Positions 24,778 to 32,159 of a stretch of 36,125 bases of DNA are shown piece after piece (within the stretch, counting starts at the first letter, position 1; every line of letters starts with the position of its first letter). This stretch comes from Nocardia wallacei. Lineage in GTDB: Bacteria > Actinomycetota > Actinomycetes > Mycobacteriales > Mycobacteriaceae. Below the pieces are notes generated by a model that saw only the letters and a program-made list of their open reading frames with translations, did not search any database and was not told where the DNA came from. Position numbers and translations under genes: made by a program. Location of the stretch: assembly GCF_029869545.1 (NCBI RefSeq), contig NZ_JARWQD010000289.1, forward strand, positions 1 to 36,125. The letters are read 5' to 3'.

Positions 24778-26643
24778 TCACCTCCGGGCCGCGGCGACGA
24801 GCCGCTGAGTGTAGGGGTGGTGCGGATCCTGGAACAGCTGATCGGTGAGCCCGCGCTCGACGACGCGGCCGACGTTCATCACCAGGCAGCGGTCGGTGAG
24901 CGCCTCGATGACCGCGAAGTCGTGACTGACCACGACGGCCGCGGTATCGCGCTCGGCGAGCAGCTTGCGCAGCAGATCGAGCACCCCGGCCGCGACCGAG
25001 GCGTCCAGGCCGGTGGTCGGCTCGTCCAGCAGCAGCACGCGCGGGTCGGTGGCCAGCGCCTTGGCGATCTGCACGCGCTGGCGCATGCCGCCGGAGAAGG
25101 TGTGCACCGGGTCGTCCATGCGGGCCAGCGGCACCTCCACCTGCTCGAGCAGATACGCCGCGCGGTCCCGGATCTCGTGATAGTTGCGCCAGCCCGCGGC
25201 GGTCAGCCGTTCGGCGACATTGCCGCCAGCGGAGACGGTCATCGTCAACCCGTCGGCCGGGTTCTGATGCACCAGGCCGATCGTGTCGACCCGCAGTGCC
25301 CGCCGGGCCGCGGCGTCGAGCCCGAACACGTCGGTGCGGCCGCCGTCCACCGAGGCGAGGAACATCGAACCGGCCGTTGCCTTTTCGTCGCCGACCAGGC
25401 AGCGCAGCACCGTGGACTTGCCGGAGCCGGACTCCCCGATGAGCCCGAGCGCCTCGCCGGGGGCGACATCGAAATCGACGTCCCAGGCCGCCACGACCGC
25501 GCCGGTCGCCGGGCTGATCGCGGTGCCGGTCCGCGGGCCGGTGCCCGGCACGGCGGCCGCGCCGCCGGGACCGTGCACCTTGCCGACACCGCGGGCCGCC
25601 AGCGTCCAGCCCTGCTCGGTCGCCGGGACCGCGGCGTGCGGGGCGGCGCCGTGGTCGCGCGGTGACGCGTCCCGGCGCGCCCGTGCTCGCCGCGCCGGAT
25701 CGGGCAGGAACCGCAGGGGAGCGTGCGCGGCATGGCGGGCCGCGTCGACGTCTCCGTCGAGAGTCCTTGTGCACCACTCGATATCGCTGCACGCCACGCG
25801 CCCGCCCGGCGCCTCGACCAGGAAGGTGTCGGTACTCCCGCAGCGCACGCAGCGCGGGTCGGCGGCGACCTCCACCTCGAACGGCACGTCGTCGAAGGTC
25901 AGCGGCCGCACGTCGGTGTGGGGCGGGACGGCGAAGATGCGCTTTTCCCGGCCCGCGCCGAACAGCGTCAGGTGCGGGGAATCGTCGAGGCGGGGCACAT
26001 CCCAGCGCGGGATCGGCGTGGTGATCATGACGTAGCGCCCGTCGACCAGTACGGGATAGCCGGTGCTCTTGGTGATCACGCCGTTGCGGACGATGTCCTC
26101 GTACAGGCTCACCCACATCATGGAGTAGTCGGCCTCGGCGTGCATGCGGGCGCATTCGGCCACCGACTTCTGCACTCCGCGTAGCGGTTCGGCGACCGGC
26201 ACCTGCAGCACCAGGGTCTGGCCCGCGGCCAGGGGCTCCTCCGGAATCCGATGGCGGCTCTGCACCACGGTGGCCTCGCGGCTGTCCTGAGTCTGCTCGC
26301 ACCCCTCGCTGGCCACGATCAGCCGCCGCAGATTCGTGGCGTTGACGCCGTCGTCGTCGCCCTGGTCGATGACCTTGACGGTGTCCTCGGCGCCGATCAG
26401 CCCGAGGGTGACCTGCAGTCCGCCCGAGCCCCAGCCGCGCGCCACCGGCATCTCGCGCGAGCCGAACGGCACCTGATAGCCGGGCACGCACACCGCGGTC
26501 AGTGTGGCGCGGCGGATTTCGCGTTTCGACCCCTCGTCGAGAATGCCGCGCCGGGTCGCCGCCGCGTCGATCTCGGTGAGCAGTGCTGTGGTGGAGGATG
26601 TTTCGCCGGCCGGGCGGTCGGTGGTGGTCAGCACGTCGGTCAT
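24778..26643 (-). CDS. phnJ-phnK: PhnJ-PhnK fusion: C-P lyase joined to its ATPase subunit
   Basis: One uninterrupted 621-residue frame encodes both subunits. Residues 1 to about 310 are PhnJ, including GGLQVTLGLIGAEDTVKVID, SGCEQ-like region, TKSTGYPVLVDGRYVMI and the four cysteines C265-x2-C268-x16-C285-x5-C291. The first three bind the radical-SAM 4Fe-4S cluster and the last is the thiyl cysteine. The middle loop is five residues shorter than the x21 of E. coli. Residues about 345-621 are PhnK: GVGKVHG, Walker A GESGSGKST (403-411), FSGGMRQRVQIAKAL, VLLLDEPTTGLD. An Arg/Ala-rich linker (about 300-345) joins them. The reaction yields an alkane (methane from methylphosphonate) and 5-phosphoribosyl 1,2-cyclic phosphate. 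ATG 26643 has GGAAGGA and overlaps the phnI stop by one base. No stop or frameshift separates the domains. Confidence 0.93.
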   Translation of the reverse strand: MTDVLTTTDRPAGETSSTTALLTEIDAAATRRGILDEGSKREIRRATLTAVCVPGYQVPFGSREMPVARGWGSGGLQVTLGLIGAEDTVKVIDQGDDDGVNATNLRRLIVASEGCEQTQDSREATVVQSRHRIPEEPLAAGQTLVLQVPVAEPLRGVQKSVAECARMHAEADYSMMWVSLYEDIVRNGVITKSTGYPVLVDGRYVMITTPIPRWDVPRLDDSPHLTLFGAGREKRIFAVPPHTDVRPLTFDDVPFEVEVAADPRCVRCGSTDTFLVEAPGGRVACSDIEWCTRTLDGDVDAARHAAHAPLRFLPDPARRARARRDASPRDHGAAPHAAVPATEQGWTLAARGVGKVHGPGGAAAVPGTGPRTGTAISPATGAVVAAWDVDFDVAPGEALGLIGESGSGKSTVLRCLVGDEKATAGSMFLASVDGGRTDVFGLDAAARRALRVDTIGLVHQNPADGLTMTVSAGGNVAERLTAAGWRNYHEIRDRAAYLLEQVEVPLARMDDPVHTFSGGMRQRVQIAKALATDPRVLLLDEPTTGLDASVAAGVLDLLRKLLAERDTAAVVVSHDFAVIEALTDRCLVMNVGRVVERGLTDQLFQDPHHPYTQRLVAAARR

Positions 26644-27764
26644 CAGCAGGTCCTTCCGATGGGTTCGGCCGTCCGCTCGGCCACGGGATCCACCGCGCCG
26701 TCGACGCCGCGCACCGCGCGCTTGCGGTCGGTCATGGAGCGGAAGGTCACGTAGTGCGGGAGCTTGAGATGTTCGAGGAAGCCGCACGAGTCCAGGCCGT
26801 CGGTGGTCAGCAGCAGCACCTGTTCCAGGCCGTCGGTATCGCCGAAGCGGCGGCAGGCGATGTCGAGGTTGGCCATCGCGATGGCCTTGCGCTCGTTGTG
26901 GCCGAAGCACAGCCCGTAGCCGATATCGAAGCGGCTGCGATCCTCGTCGACACCGTCGAGATCCTCGATCGCCTCGCATTCGCTGCCGCGAATATCGCCG
27001 ATCCGCACCGGATTTCCGGTGTGCGGGTGCCGGATTCGCACCGGCATCCGGCCGTGGCGCACCTCACCCAGCGTCACCTCGTGCAGATTGCCCTCGGGCC
27101 CGCGGATGGAGCGGTACCACGTGTTGACCAGGGCGCCGGTCTCCGCGCGGGCCATGGCGGCCAGGGTCGCCGAGCGCGGCGCGGGCGGGCGGGCGGGTTG
27201 GCGGGCGATATCGAACGGCGGTGTGTGGTGGCCGTTCGCGGGCCGGTGGTCCACCAGCAGGTCCATCTCGCGCAGCATGTCGGAGAACCGGCGCGGATGC
27301 GGTTGGCGGACAGCGCGTTCGGTGGTGTTTGGGGCCCCGGACGAGGCCGCGGTGGGCGCCGGTTCCGCTGTGCGGTCCAGCATGCGGCCGGTGTAATCGC
27401 TGGTGCGGCCGAGCAATTGGGGACCGTCGGGCGTGCGGTGCGCGGGCACGATGCGGCGCAGCACGGTCATCTCGTCCGGATCGATCGGCTCGCTGACGGC
27501 CAGCCGCGGCAGCGTGGACGCGTGCGCGCGCACCAGATGCGAGGCCTCGATGATGTCCCCCTCCGCCTGGCGCAGGGCATCGGCGGCGGTGTCCTCGTCG
27601 TAGAGCCCGCCCTCCCCCATCACCCGGTCGACGGCCAGCCGCATGCGGCCGGTGATCTGCGCGGTCGTCAGCGGCGGGGCCGGATCGGCATCCCTGGCGC
27701 CGCGCACCAGCGACTCGGCGGCGAGGACCGCGTCGAGTCCGCCGCGTGCTCCCGAATATCCCAT
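26643..27764 (-). CDS. phnI: PhnI, C-P lyase core subunit
   Basis: This 373-residue PhnI begins MGYSGARGG (E. coli-type MGYVAVKGG start) and shows RLAVDRVMGEGGLYDEDTAA, REMDLLVDHRP, THPHTG-like repeats (RIRHPHTGNPVRIGDIRGSE), DIGYGLCFGHNERKAIAM and the C-terminal LLTTDGLDSCGFLEHLKLPHYVTF segment. PhnI joins the phosphonate to ribose of ATP with loss of adenine, helped by PhnG, PhnH and PhnL, and forms the PhnGHIJ core. It starts one base after the phnH stop and overlaps phnJK by one base. Confidence 0.95.
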   Translation of the reverse strand: MGYSGARGGLDAVLAAESLVRGARDADPAPPLTTAQITGRMRLAVDRVMGEGGLYDEDTAADALRQAEGDIIEASHLVRAHASTLPRLAVSEPIDPDEMTVLRRIVPAHRTPDGPQLLGRTSDYTGRMLDRTAEPAPTAASSGAPNTTERAVRQPHPRRFSDMLREMDLLVDHRPANGHHTPPFDIARQPARPPAPRSATLAAMARAETGALVNTWYRSIRGPEGNLHEVTLGEVRHGRMPVRIRHPHTGNPVRIGDIRGSECEAIEDLDGVDEDRSRFDIGYGLCFGHNERKAIAMANLDIACRRFGDTDGLEQVLLLTTDGLDSCGFLEHLKLPHYVTFRSMTDRKRAVRGVDGAVDPVAERTAEPIGRTC

Positions 27765-27765
27765 G

Positions 27766-28341
27766 TCAGTTGGCCTTTCCGAATTCGGCGAGGGTGGTGC
27801 GGGGCACCCCGGCGAGATCACCCGCGGCGTCGACGAACAGCAGGTCGACGCCCGCGGGGAAGGTCGCGGTCAGTTCCCGGCGGGCGGCCCAGAACTCCGC
27901 GCCGACGGTGGGCGCGAAGTCGAGCGACTCCCGGACACCCGGCCCGCTGAGCAGCGCGGACGGGCCGCCGTGCAGCGCGTCGACCGCGCAGATCACCGTC
28001 GCCCCGTCCTCCGGCCGCAGCGCGGTGCCCACGGCTACGGCGCGCAGTTCGGCGGCCGTGACGGGCCGCAGCGCGGTGACGTACGCGGCGGCCTCGAGCG
28101 CCGCCACGGGAGCGCCGGTCGCCACCGCGACGGACTCGACCCATTCCTCGCCGCCGAGCAGATGAATCCGGGTCTCGAGGTCGGCCAGCGCCAGGACCGG
28201 CAGCAGCGCCGCGGGAAACTCGGTGGCGGGCAACGAGACCGCGACACCCGGCCGGGCGAACGCCGCCAACACCGCTCGGTAGACCTGTTGGGCCTGAACG
28301 GGATTCAGCCCCGCGCCCAGCGTCGCGCGTGTGTCGGTCAT
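27766..28341 (-). CDS. phnH: PhnH, C-P lyase core subunit
   Basis: This 191-residue protein is close to the 194 of E. coli. Typical features are LGAGLNPVQAQQVYRAVLAAFARPG at the start, LLALAD-like LPVLALADLETRI, EDGATVICAVDALHGG, and GVRESLDFAP at the GPG-x-R segment. PhnH is a dimeric structural subunit of the C-P lyase core. Its ATG (28341) overlaps the phnG TGA by one base. Confidence 0.93.
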   Translation of the reverse strand: MTDTRATLGAGLNPVQAQQVYRAVLAAFARPGVAVSLPATEFPAALLPVLALADLETRIHLLGGEEWVESVAVATGAPVAALEAAAYVTALRPVTAAELRAVAVGTALRPEDGATVICAVDALHGGPSALLSGPGVRESLDFAPTVGAEFWAARRELTATFPAGVDLLFVDAAGDLAGVPRTTLAEFGKAN

Positions 28342-28778
28342 CAGGTCAGCTCCTCGAAGTGAACGATGGTGGGCGCCAGGCGATCCCATTCGGCGAGTTC
28401 GGCCTCGTGCCGGTCGCGCTCGACCCGGGCGCACAGCTCGAGCACGGCGCGGGCCTGGGGCCGCCCGGCCTGCACCTCCGCATCGCAGACCGCCGCGGCC
28501 AGCGTCGCGGCGCGGTCGTCGCCCATCCGCACGGCCCATCCGCGCGCCCCGGCGAGTGCCACCTCGGCCCGGCAGGCCAGCACGTCGCCGAGGAAGAAGC
28601 GGTCGTAGGCGATCGGTTCGCGCACCTGGGCGGCCACGGTGCCGACCTCGGGCGCCGTGAGCACCGTCGGCTCGGCACCGTCGGCCAGGCAGGCGTCGGC
28701 GAGTTCGATCAGGTCGCTCGGCGCCGCGACGGCGAGCAGCTCGGCCACCCGCTCCCGGCTGTAGGCGTGCACATTCAT
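28341..28778 (-). CDS. phnG: PhnG, C-P lyase core subunit
   Basis: This 145-residue protein has the PhnG pattern: RERVAELLAVAAPSDL, VLTAPEVGTVAAQVREPI, DRFFLGDVLACRAEVAL (the F-x-LGE-like stretch) and a C-terminal VERDRHEAELAEWDRLAPTIVHFEEL. It takes part with PhnI, PhnH and PhnL in coupling phosphonate to ribose. The ATG at 28778 overlaps the phnF stop by four bases. Confidence 0.93.
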   Translation of the reverse strand: MNVHAYSRERVAELLAVAAPSDLIELADACLADGAEPTVLTAPEVGTVAAQVREPIAYDRFFLGDVLACRAEVALAGARGWAVRMGDDRAATLAAAVCDAEVQAGRPQARAVLELCARVERDRHEAELAEWDRLAPTIVHFEELT

Positions 28779-29539
28779 TGCTGGACAACCCCTTTCGTCA
28801 CCATCGCGTTCTCGGCCGCGGCACACGGCTCGGAACCGATCTCCATCACCACCCGCACGGCGTCCCCGCGCATCCAGGCCTTGCTGTATGTGAGGGCGCG
28901 GCCGGTCTCCGCGTCCCGGTTGACGCTCTCGACCACCCACACCGGCACCGGCGAGATCAGCCGCAGCGTCTTCTGCACGTCGGCAGGCGGCAGGTCGGAG
29001 GCGGCGCGGCACCACGACCGCACCGAGCGCACATGGCCGATCTGCCGCAGTACCTCGTCGAGGGATTCCTCCACGCGCATCGCATCGGCCAGCTCCGGCG
29101 CCGCGGCGTGCAGGATCCACTCGGATCCGAGCGCGGCCACGACGTCGTCGATGAAGCTGAGCCGGGTCATGTGGTGGGCGATCGTCCCCTCCGGTACCTC
29201 CAGCCGCCGCGCGCAGTCCGCGGGCAGCGGCGCCACGGACTGTTCGAGCACCACCGACCGCGGCACCGCCCCGGCGGCACGGACGGTGTGATGCCACGAG
29301 GGGCGGCGGTCGTGGGCGATGACGTAATCGATCGGCGAGCTGACGAACGTCCCCGAACCCTGCACGCGGCGCACCCGCAGCCGGCGTTCGAGCTCCTGCA
29401 CCGCCGCGCGGGCCGCCGCCCGCCCCACGCCGAACCGCTTCATCAGCACGTGCTCGCTGTCGAGCCGCGTGCCGGGCCGCAGCTGCGCGATCTCGCTCTC
29501 GAGCTGGTCGGCGATCGTCTGATACCGGTGTTCGGGCAT
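28775..29539 (-). CDS. phnF: PhnF, GntR/HutC-family regulator of the phn operon
   Basis: This is a 254-residue protein. The N-terminal GntR winged helix (about 5-70) shows YQTIADQLESEIAQLRPGTRLDSE, RFGVGRAAARAAVQELERRL and the wing VQGSGTFVS. A UTRA effector domain follows (about 90-245) with VPEGTIAHHMTRLSF and the WVVESVNRDAETGRALTYSKAW stretch. As first gene of the operon it is likely an autorepressor that senses a phosphonate, phosphate or pathway intermediate. The ATG at 29539 lacks a strong Shine-Dalgarno. Operator candidates lie at 29562-29573 and a PHO-box-like array at 29579-29611. Confidence 0.92.
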   Translation of the reverse strand: MPEHRYQTIADQLESEIAQLRPGTRLDSEHVLMKRFGVGRAAARAAVQELERRLRVRRVQGSGTFVSSPIDYVIAHDRRPSWHHTVRAAGAVPRSVVLEQSVAPLPADCARRLEVPEGTIAHHMTRLSFIDDVVAALGSEWILHAAAPELADAMRVEESLDEVLRQIGHVRSVRSWCRAASDLPPADVQKTLRLISPVPVWVVESVNRDAETGRALTYSKAWMRGDAVRVVMEIGSEPCAAAENAMVTKGVVQQ

Positions 29540-29561
29540 GCCACGACCCTGGCCGCCCGAG

Positions 29562-29573
29562 TTGTACGGACAA
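29562..29573. promoter_or_regulatory. Candidate PhnF operator
   Basis: TTGTACGGACAA is an inverted repeat (TTGT / ACAA, 4-base spacer) 22 bases upstream of the phnF start. Its size resembles the mycobacterial PhnF site TGGTATAGACCA, though the bases differ. Confidence 0.35.
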
Positions 29574-29578
29574 ATGCC

Positions 29579-29611
29579 CGTCAGGTAACCGGCGCTGTAA
29601 CGCAACTGAAC
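29579..29611 (-). promoter_or_regulatory. PHO-box-like triple 11-base direct repeat
   Basis: Read on the minus strand, three adjoining 11-base units are GTTCAGTTGCG (29611-29601), TTACAGCGCCG (29600-29590) and GTTACCTGACG (29589-29579). The first fits the actinobacterial PhoP unit (G-K-T-C-A-Y-Y-Y-R-S-G) at ten positions, the third at about eight, and the middle poorly. Phosphate-starvation control of phnF onward is suggested. Confidence 0.38.
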
Positions 29612-29669
29612 ATGCAAGGAAGTTGTTCGCGGCGGTTTACACCCCCGACCCCGCCCCGTGCGGTAATAA

Positions 29670-29683
29670 TAGAACACGTTCCA
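29670..29683. promoter_or_regulatory. KstR-type motif over the aldehyde dehydrogenase promoter
   Basis: TAGAACACGTTCCA fits the KstR consensus TnnAACnnGTTnnA exactly. It starts within a TAATAAT stretch (29664-29670) that could be the -10 element, 20 bases before the ALDH ATG. A strong ribosome site (GAGGAGGAGAG) follows it. Confidence 0.45.
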
Positions 29684-29702
29684 ATTCGAGGAGGAGAGAA
29701 TC

Positions 29703-31238
29703 ATGGCCATCGTCCACTCGATCGCGGCCGCCGACGGGCGCCGCCGGCTGACCCTGGACAGTCCGGTGGATCGGCAGCGCATCGACGAAATCGACGTCGC
29801 CACCGCGGCGGATGTGGACGAGGCGGTCGCGCGCGCCCGCGCCGCGCAACCGGAGTGGGCCGCCCGGGATGTCGCCGAGCGCGCCCGGATCCTGCGTCGA
29901 GCGGTGGATGTGCTCGTCGCGCGCCGCGACGAGATCATGGACACAGTGCAGGCCGAGACCGGCAAGCCGCGGGTGGAGGCCATGGCGGTGGAGATCGTGC
30001 CCTCCTGCGACTTCCTCACCTACTGGAGCGGCCGCGCCCGCCGCGATCTGCGCCCGGAACGCCGCAAGCTGCACGGCTACCTGCGGCCGCTGAAGAAGCT
30101 CTACATCAACTACCAGCCGCTCGGCGTGGTCGGCGTGATCACCCCGTGGAACGGGCCGTTCGTCCTGTCGCTCAATCCCGTCGTCCAGGCCCTGCTGGCC
30201 GGAAACACCGTGGTGCTCAAGCCTTCCGAGGTGACGCCACGATCCGGCGAATGGGTGGTGCGGATACTGCACGAGGCCGGTGTGCCCGCCGATGTGGTCC
30301 AGGTGCTGCACGGCGACGGCGAAACCGGTGCCGCGCTGGTGAATTCGGATATCGACAAGGTGTGCTTCACCGGCAGCGTGGGCACCGGCCGCAAGATCGC
30401 CACGGCGTGCGCGCAGCGGCTGATCCCGTGCACGCTGGAGCTGGGCGGCAAGGACGCCATGATCGTCTGCGCCGACGCCGATCTCGAACGCGCCGCCGCG
30501 GGCGCGGTGTATCTGTCCATGTTCAACACCGGCCAGGTGTGCATGAGCGTGGAACGGATCTACGTGGTGGACAGCGTGGCCGACGAGTTCATCCGGCTGG
30601 TCTCACAGCGCGCCGCGACGGTCACCTACGGTCCCGGCGGCGACACCGATATGGGCCCGCTGTTCTGGGACCGCCAGATCGACGTGGTCTCCCGGCATGT
30701 CGACGACGCCAAGGCCAAGGGGGCCGACGTGGTCGTCGGCGGCGCCCCCGCCGCGGGCAACGGCCTGTACTTCCAGCCCACCGTCGTGCTCGGCGCCACC
30801 CACGACATGGAGGTGATGACCGAGGAGACGTTCGGGCCGGTGGCGTCCATCATGCGGGTGCGCGACGAGGAGGAGGCCATCCGCCTCGCCAACGACAGCC
30901 GCTACGGGCTCAGCGGCTCGGTCTTCACCAAGGACGCCGCCAAGGCCCGGCGCATCGCGGCCCGGATCACCACCGGATCGGTCGTGCACAACGACGCGGC
31001 CGTCATCTACGGGGTCCCCGAGGCGCCCTTCGGCGGCCGCAAGAACAGCGGGGTCGGCCACGTCAACGGCACCGACGCCCTGCGCGGCTTCACCCACGCC
31101 CAGCCGATCCTCATCGATCGGTGGCAGACCAAGGCCGAAAGCCTCTGGTATCCCTACTCCGACAAGACGATTCGCAGCCTGGAGGCGGTCGTCCGCCACG
31201 GCTTCGGCAACCGCGTCCTGCGCCGATTCCTGTCCTGA
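29703..31238 (+). CDS. NAD(P)-dependent aldehyde dehydrogenase
   Basis: This 511-residue ALDH superfamily enzyme has catalytic Cys280 in FNTGQVCMSVER, general base Glu246 in LELGGKD, oxyanion Asn150 in TPWNGPF, and cofactor motif FTGSVGTGRKIA. The C-terminal region has EAPFGGRKNSGVG. It is closest by eye to succinate-semialdehyde / broad-range ALDH types, with a C-terminal tail (DRWQTKAESLWYPY) slightly longer than usual. It oxidises an aldehyde to an acid; the substrate is unknown. It diverges from the phn operon over 163 bases. A phosphonate-related substrate or steroid catabolism (KstR-like motif at its promoter) are competing possibilities. The GGAGGAGAG ribosome site is excellent. Confidence 0.92.
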   Translation: MAIVHSIAAADGRRRLTLDSPVDRQRIDEIDVATAADVDEAVARARAAQPEWAARDVAERARILRRAVDVLVARRDEIMDTVQAETGKPRVEAMAVEIVPSCDFLTYWSGRARRDLRPERRKLHGYLRPLKKLYINYQPLGVVGVITPWNGPFVLSLNPVVQALLAGNTVVLKPSEVTPRSGEWVVRILHEAGVPADVVQVLHGDGETGAALVNSDIDKVCFTGSVGTGRKIATACAQRLIPCTLELGGKDAMIVCADADLERAAAGAVYLSMFNTGQVCMSVERIYVVDSVADEFIRLVSQRAATVTYGPGGDTDMGPLFWDRQIDVVSRHVDDAKAKGADVVVGGAPAAGNGLYFQPTVVLGATHDMEVMTEETFGPVASIMRVRDEEEAIRLANDSRYGLSGSVFTKDAAKARRIAARITTGSVVHNDAAVIYGVPEAPFGGRKNSGVGHVNGTDALRGFTHAQPILIDRWQTKAESLWYPYSDKTIRSLEAVVRHGFGNRVLRRFLS

Positions 31239-31244
31239 GCGCCC

Positions 31245-31601
31245 TCAAACCTCCCGCACCCGGACCCGGACGCGGTCCGGATGCCCCCGGGTGAGGACCG
31301 GGATGCTCTCCACCGAGACCTGGTCGCCGGACTTCACCGCTCCGCTGCCGGTCGCGTCGACATGCACCCGCACCTGGTAGTGCGCGCGCGGATCGACCGC
31401 GGCGACGGTGATCTCGAAGCGCAGGGTCTCCCCCGGTTTCACCGTGACGTCCGCGAGGTCGAGACGAGCGACCTCGACCGCCGCGGCATCGGCGCGGCCG
31501 ACATCGGAGATCGTCACGCGCACGGTCGCATCCGACCGCGGCGTGGCGCTCGCGTCGAACACGATCTCACCGCTCACGACGGCCGAGGCGCTCGTCGTCA
31601 C
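31245..31601 (-). CDS. YbaY/YscW-type beta-domain protein
   Basis: This 118-residue protein matches the YbaY/YscW (PF09619-type) fold: VSGEIVFDASATPRSDATVRV, ISDVGRADAAAVEVARLDL, KPGETLRFEI and YQVRVHVDATGSG, ending in VRVRVREV. Family members elsewhere are lipoproteins or secretion-pilot proteins, but this one has no signal peptide or lipobox. GTG at 31601 begins two bases after the stop of the preceding gene, so translation is coupled. It is the last gene of the four-gene astacin cassette and its stop nearly touches that of the convergent ALDH. It may bind or stabilise another cassette member (inference). Confidence 0.72.
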   Translation of the reverse strand: MTTSASAVVSGEIVFDASATPRSDATVRVTISDVGRADAAAVEVARLDLADVTVKPGETLRFEITVAAVDPRAHYQVRVHVDATGSGAVKSGDQVSVESIPVLTRGHPDRVRVRVREV

Positions 31602-31603
31602 CG

Positions 31604-31864
31604 TCAGCCGTTCAGCACGGCGTAGCGCGCCTCGAACGTGACCGGCACGTTGGTCACGTTCCGGACCTCGATGAACCACTTCACGAGGTTGGCGGCCTGC
31701 CGGGTATTACGGATCTTGCATTCGATCTGAGCGCCGCCGTCGACCGCGGGTGCGGTCGGCACGACCATCCAGGACACGTTCTGCGCGGCATTCCAGCTGT
31801 GTGTGAACCAGCTGCGCGTCTGTCCTGCGTTCACCGTTCCGGTGAACTGGGTTCCGAATTGCAT
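31604..31864 (-). CDS. Stand-alone copy of the astacin C-terminal module
   Basis: This 86-residue protein aligns end to end with the last about 88 residues of the protease at 32160-33338; about half of the positions are identical by eye. Shared blocks are TQFT-TV, FTHSW, VPTAP-VDG-AQIE, TRQ, RN, and PVT-EARY-VL. It is probably a beta-sandwich binding module produced by duplication. There is no signal peptide. ATG 31864 follows AAGGGG and sits two bases after the stop of the 88-residue gene. Whether it inhibits, competes with or oligomerises with the protease is unknown. Confidence 0.8.
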   Translation of the reverse strand: MQFGTQFTGTVNAGQTRSWFTHSWNAAQNVSWMVVPTAPAVDGGAQIECKIRNTRQAANLVKWFIEVRNVTNVPVTFEARYAVLNG

Positions 31865-31866
31865 TG

Positions 31867-32133
31867 CTACCCCTTGTCGTTCATCATCGGCCCGGCATCC
31901 GCCGACCCGGTGTCGGCGCCCGCGCGGGCGCGCTCGATCTCCTGCACCAGCCATGCGGGCGGTGCTCCCATATCGGCCGGGCCGCCGTTGGCGCTGTCGC
32001 CGACCATCGCGTCGGCCGCCGCGACGGCGCTGCTGCCGCCCGCGTCGTACACGTCGCCCGCACCGGCCCGGGCCGCGGTGGTCATGACCGACCCCGCCGC
32101 GGGCGACACCTCGGTTTCGATGGTGATTCGCAT
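31867..32133 (-). CDS. Small Ala/Gly/Asp-rich protein of the astacin cassette
   Basis: This 88-residue protein was not recognised. It opens with a short strand-like MRITIETEV, passes through a flexible Ala/Gly/Asp region, has the segment GAPPAWLVQEIERARAGAD that looks like a short helix, and ends MMNDKG. It has no cysteine, signal peptide or membrane segment. The ribosome site AAGGAG before ATG 32133 is good. Its size, low complexity and position behind the protease suggest a substrate, propeptide-like inhibitor or RiPP-like precursor, but nothing in the sequence settles this. Confidence 0.72.
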   Translation of the reverse strand: MRITIETEVSPAAGSVMTTAARAGAGDVYDAGGSSAVAAADAMVGDSANGGPADMGAPPAWLVQEIERARAGADTGSADAGPMMNDKG

Positions 32134-32159
32134 CGTTGTCTCCTTCCCGATTCCCCGGC

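Noticed and set aside
29600..29630. CAACT / AGTTG inverted repeat in the phn-ALDH intergenic region
   Set aside because: The arms are short with a 13-base spacer and overlap the better-supported PHO-box array; not listed separately.
29703..31238. Assignment of the ALDH as a phosphonoacetaldehyde dehydrogenase
   Set aside because: Only adjacency supports it; the KstR-type motif points elsewhere and no substrate-specific residues can be named.
28778..31294. 838-residue plus-strand frame spanning phnF and the aldehyde dehydrogenase
   Set aside because: It is antisense to phnF and out of frame with the ALDH, whose frame has all catalytic motifs.
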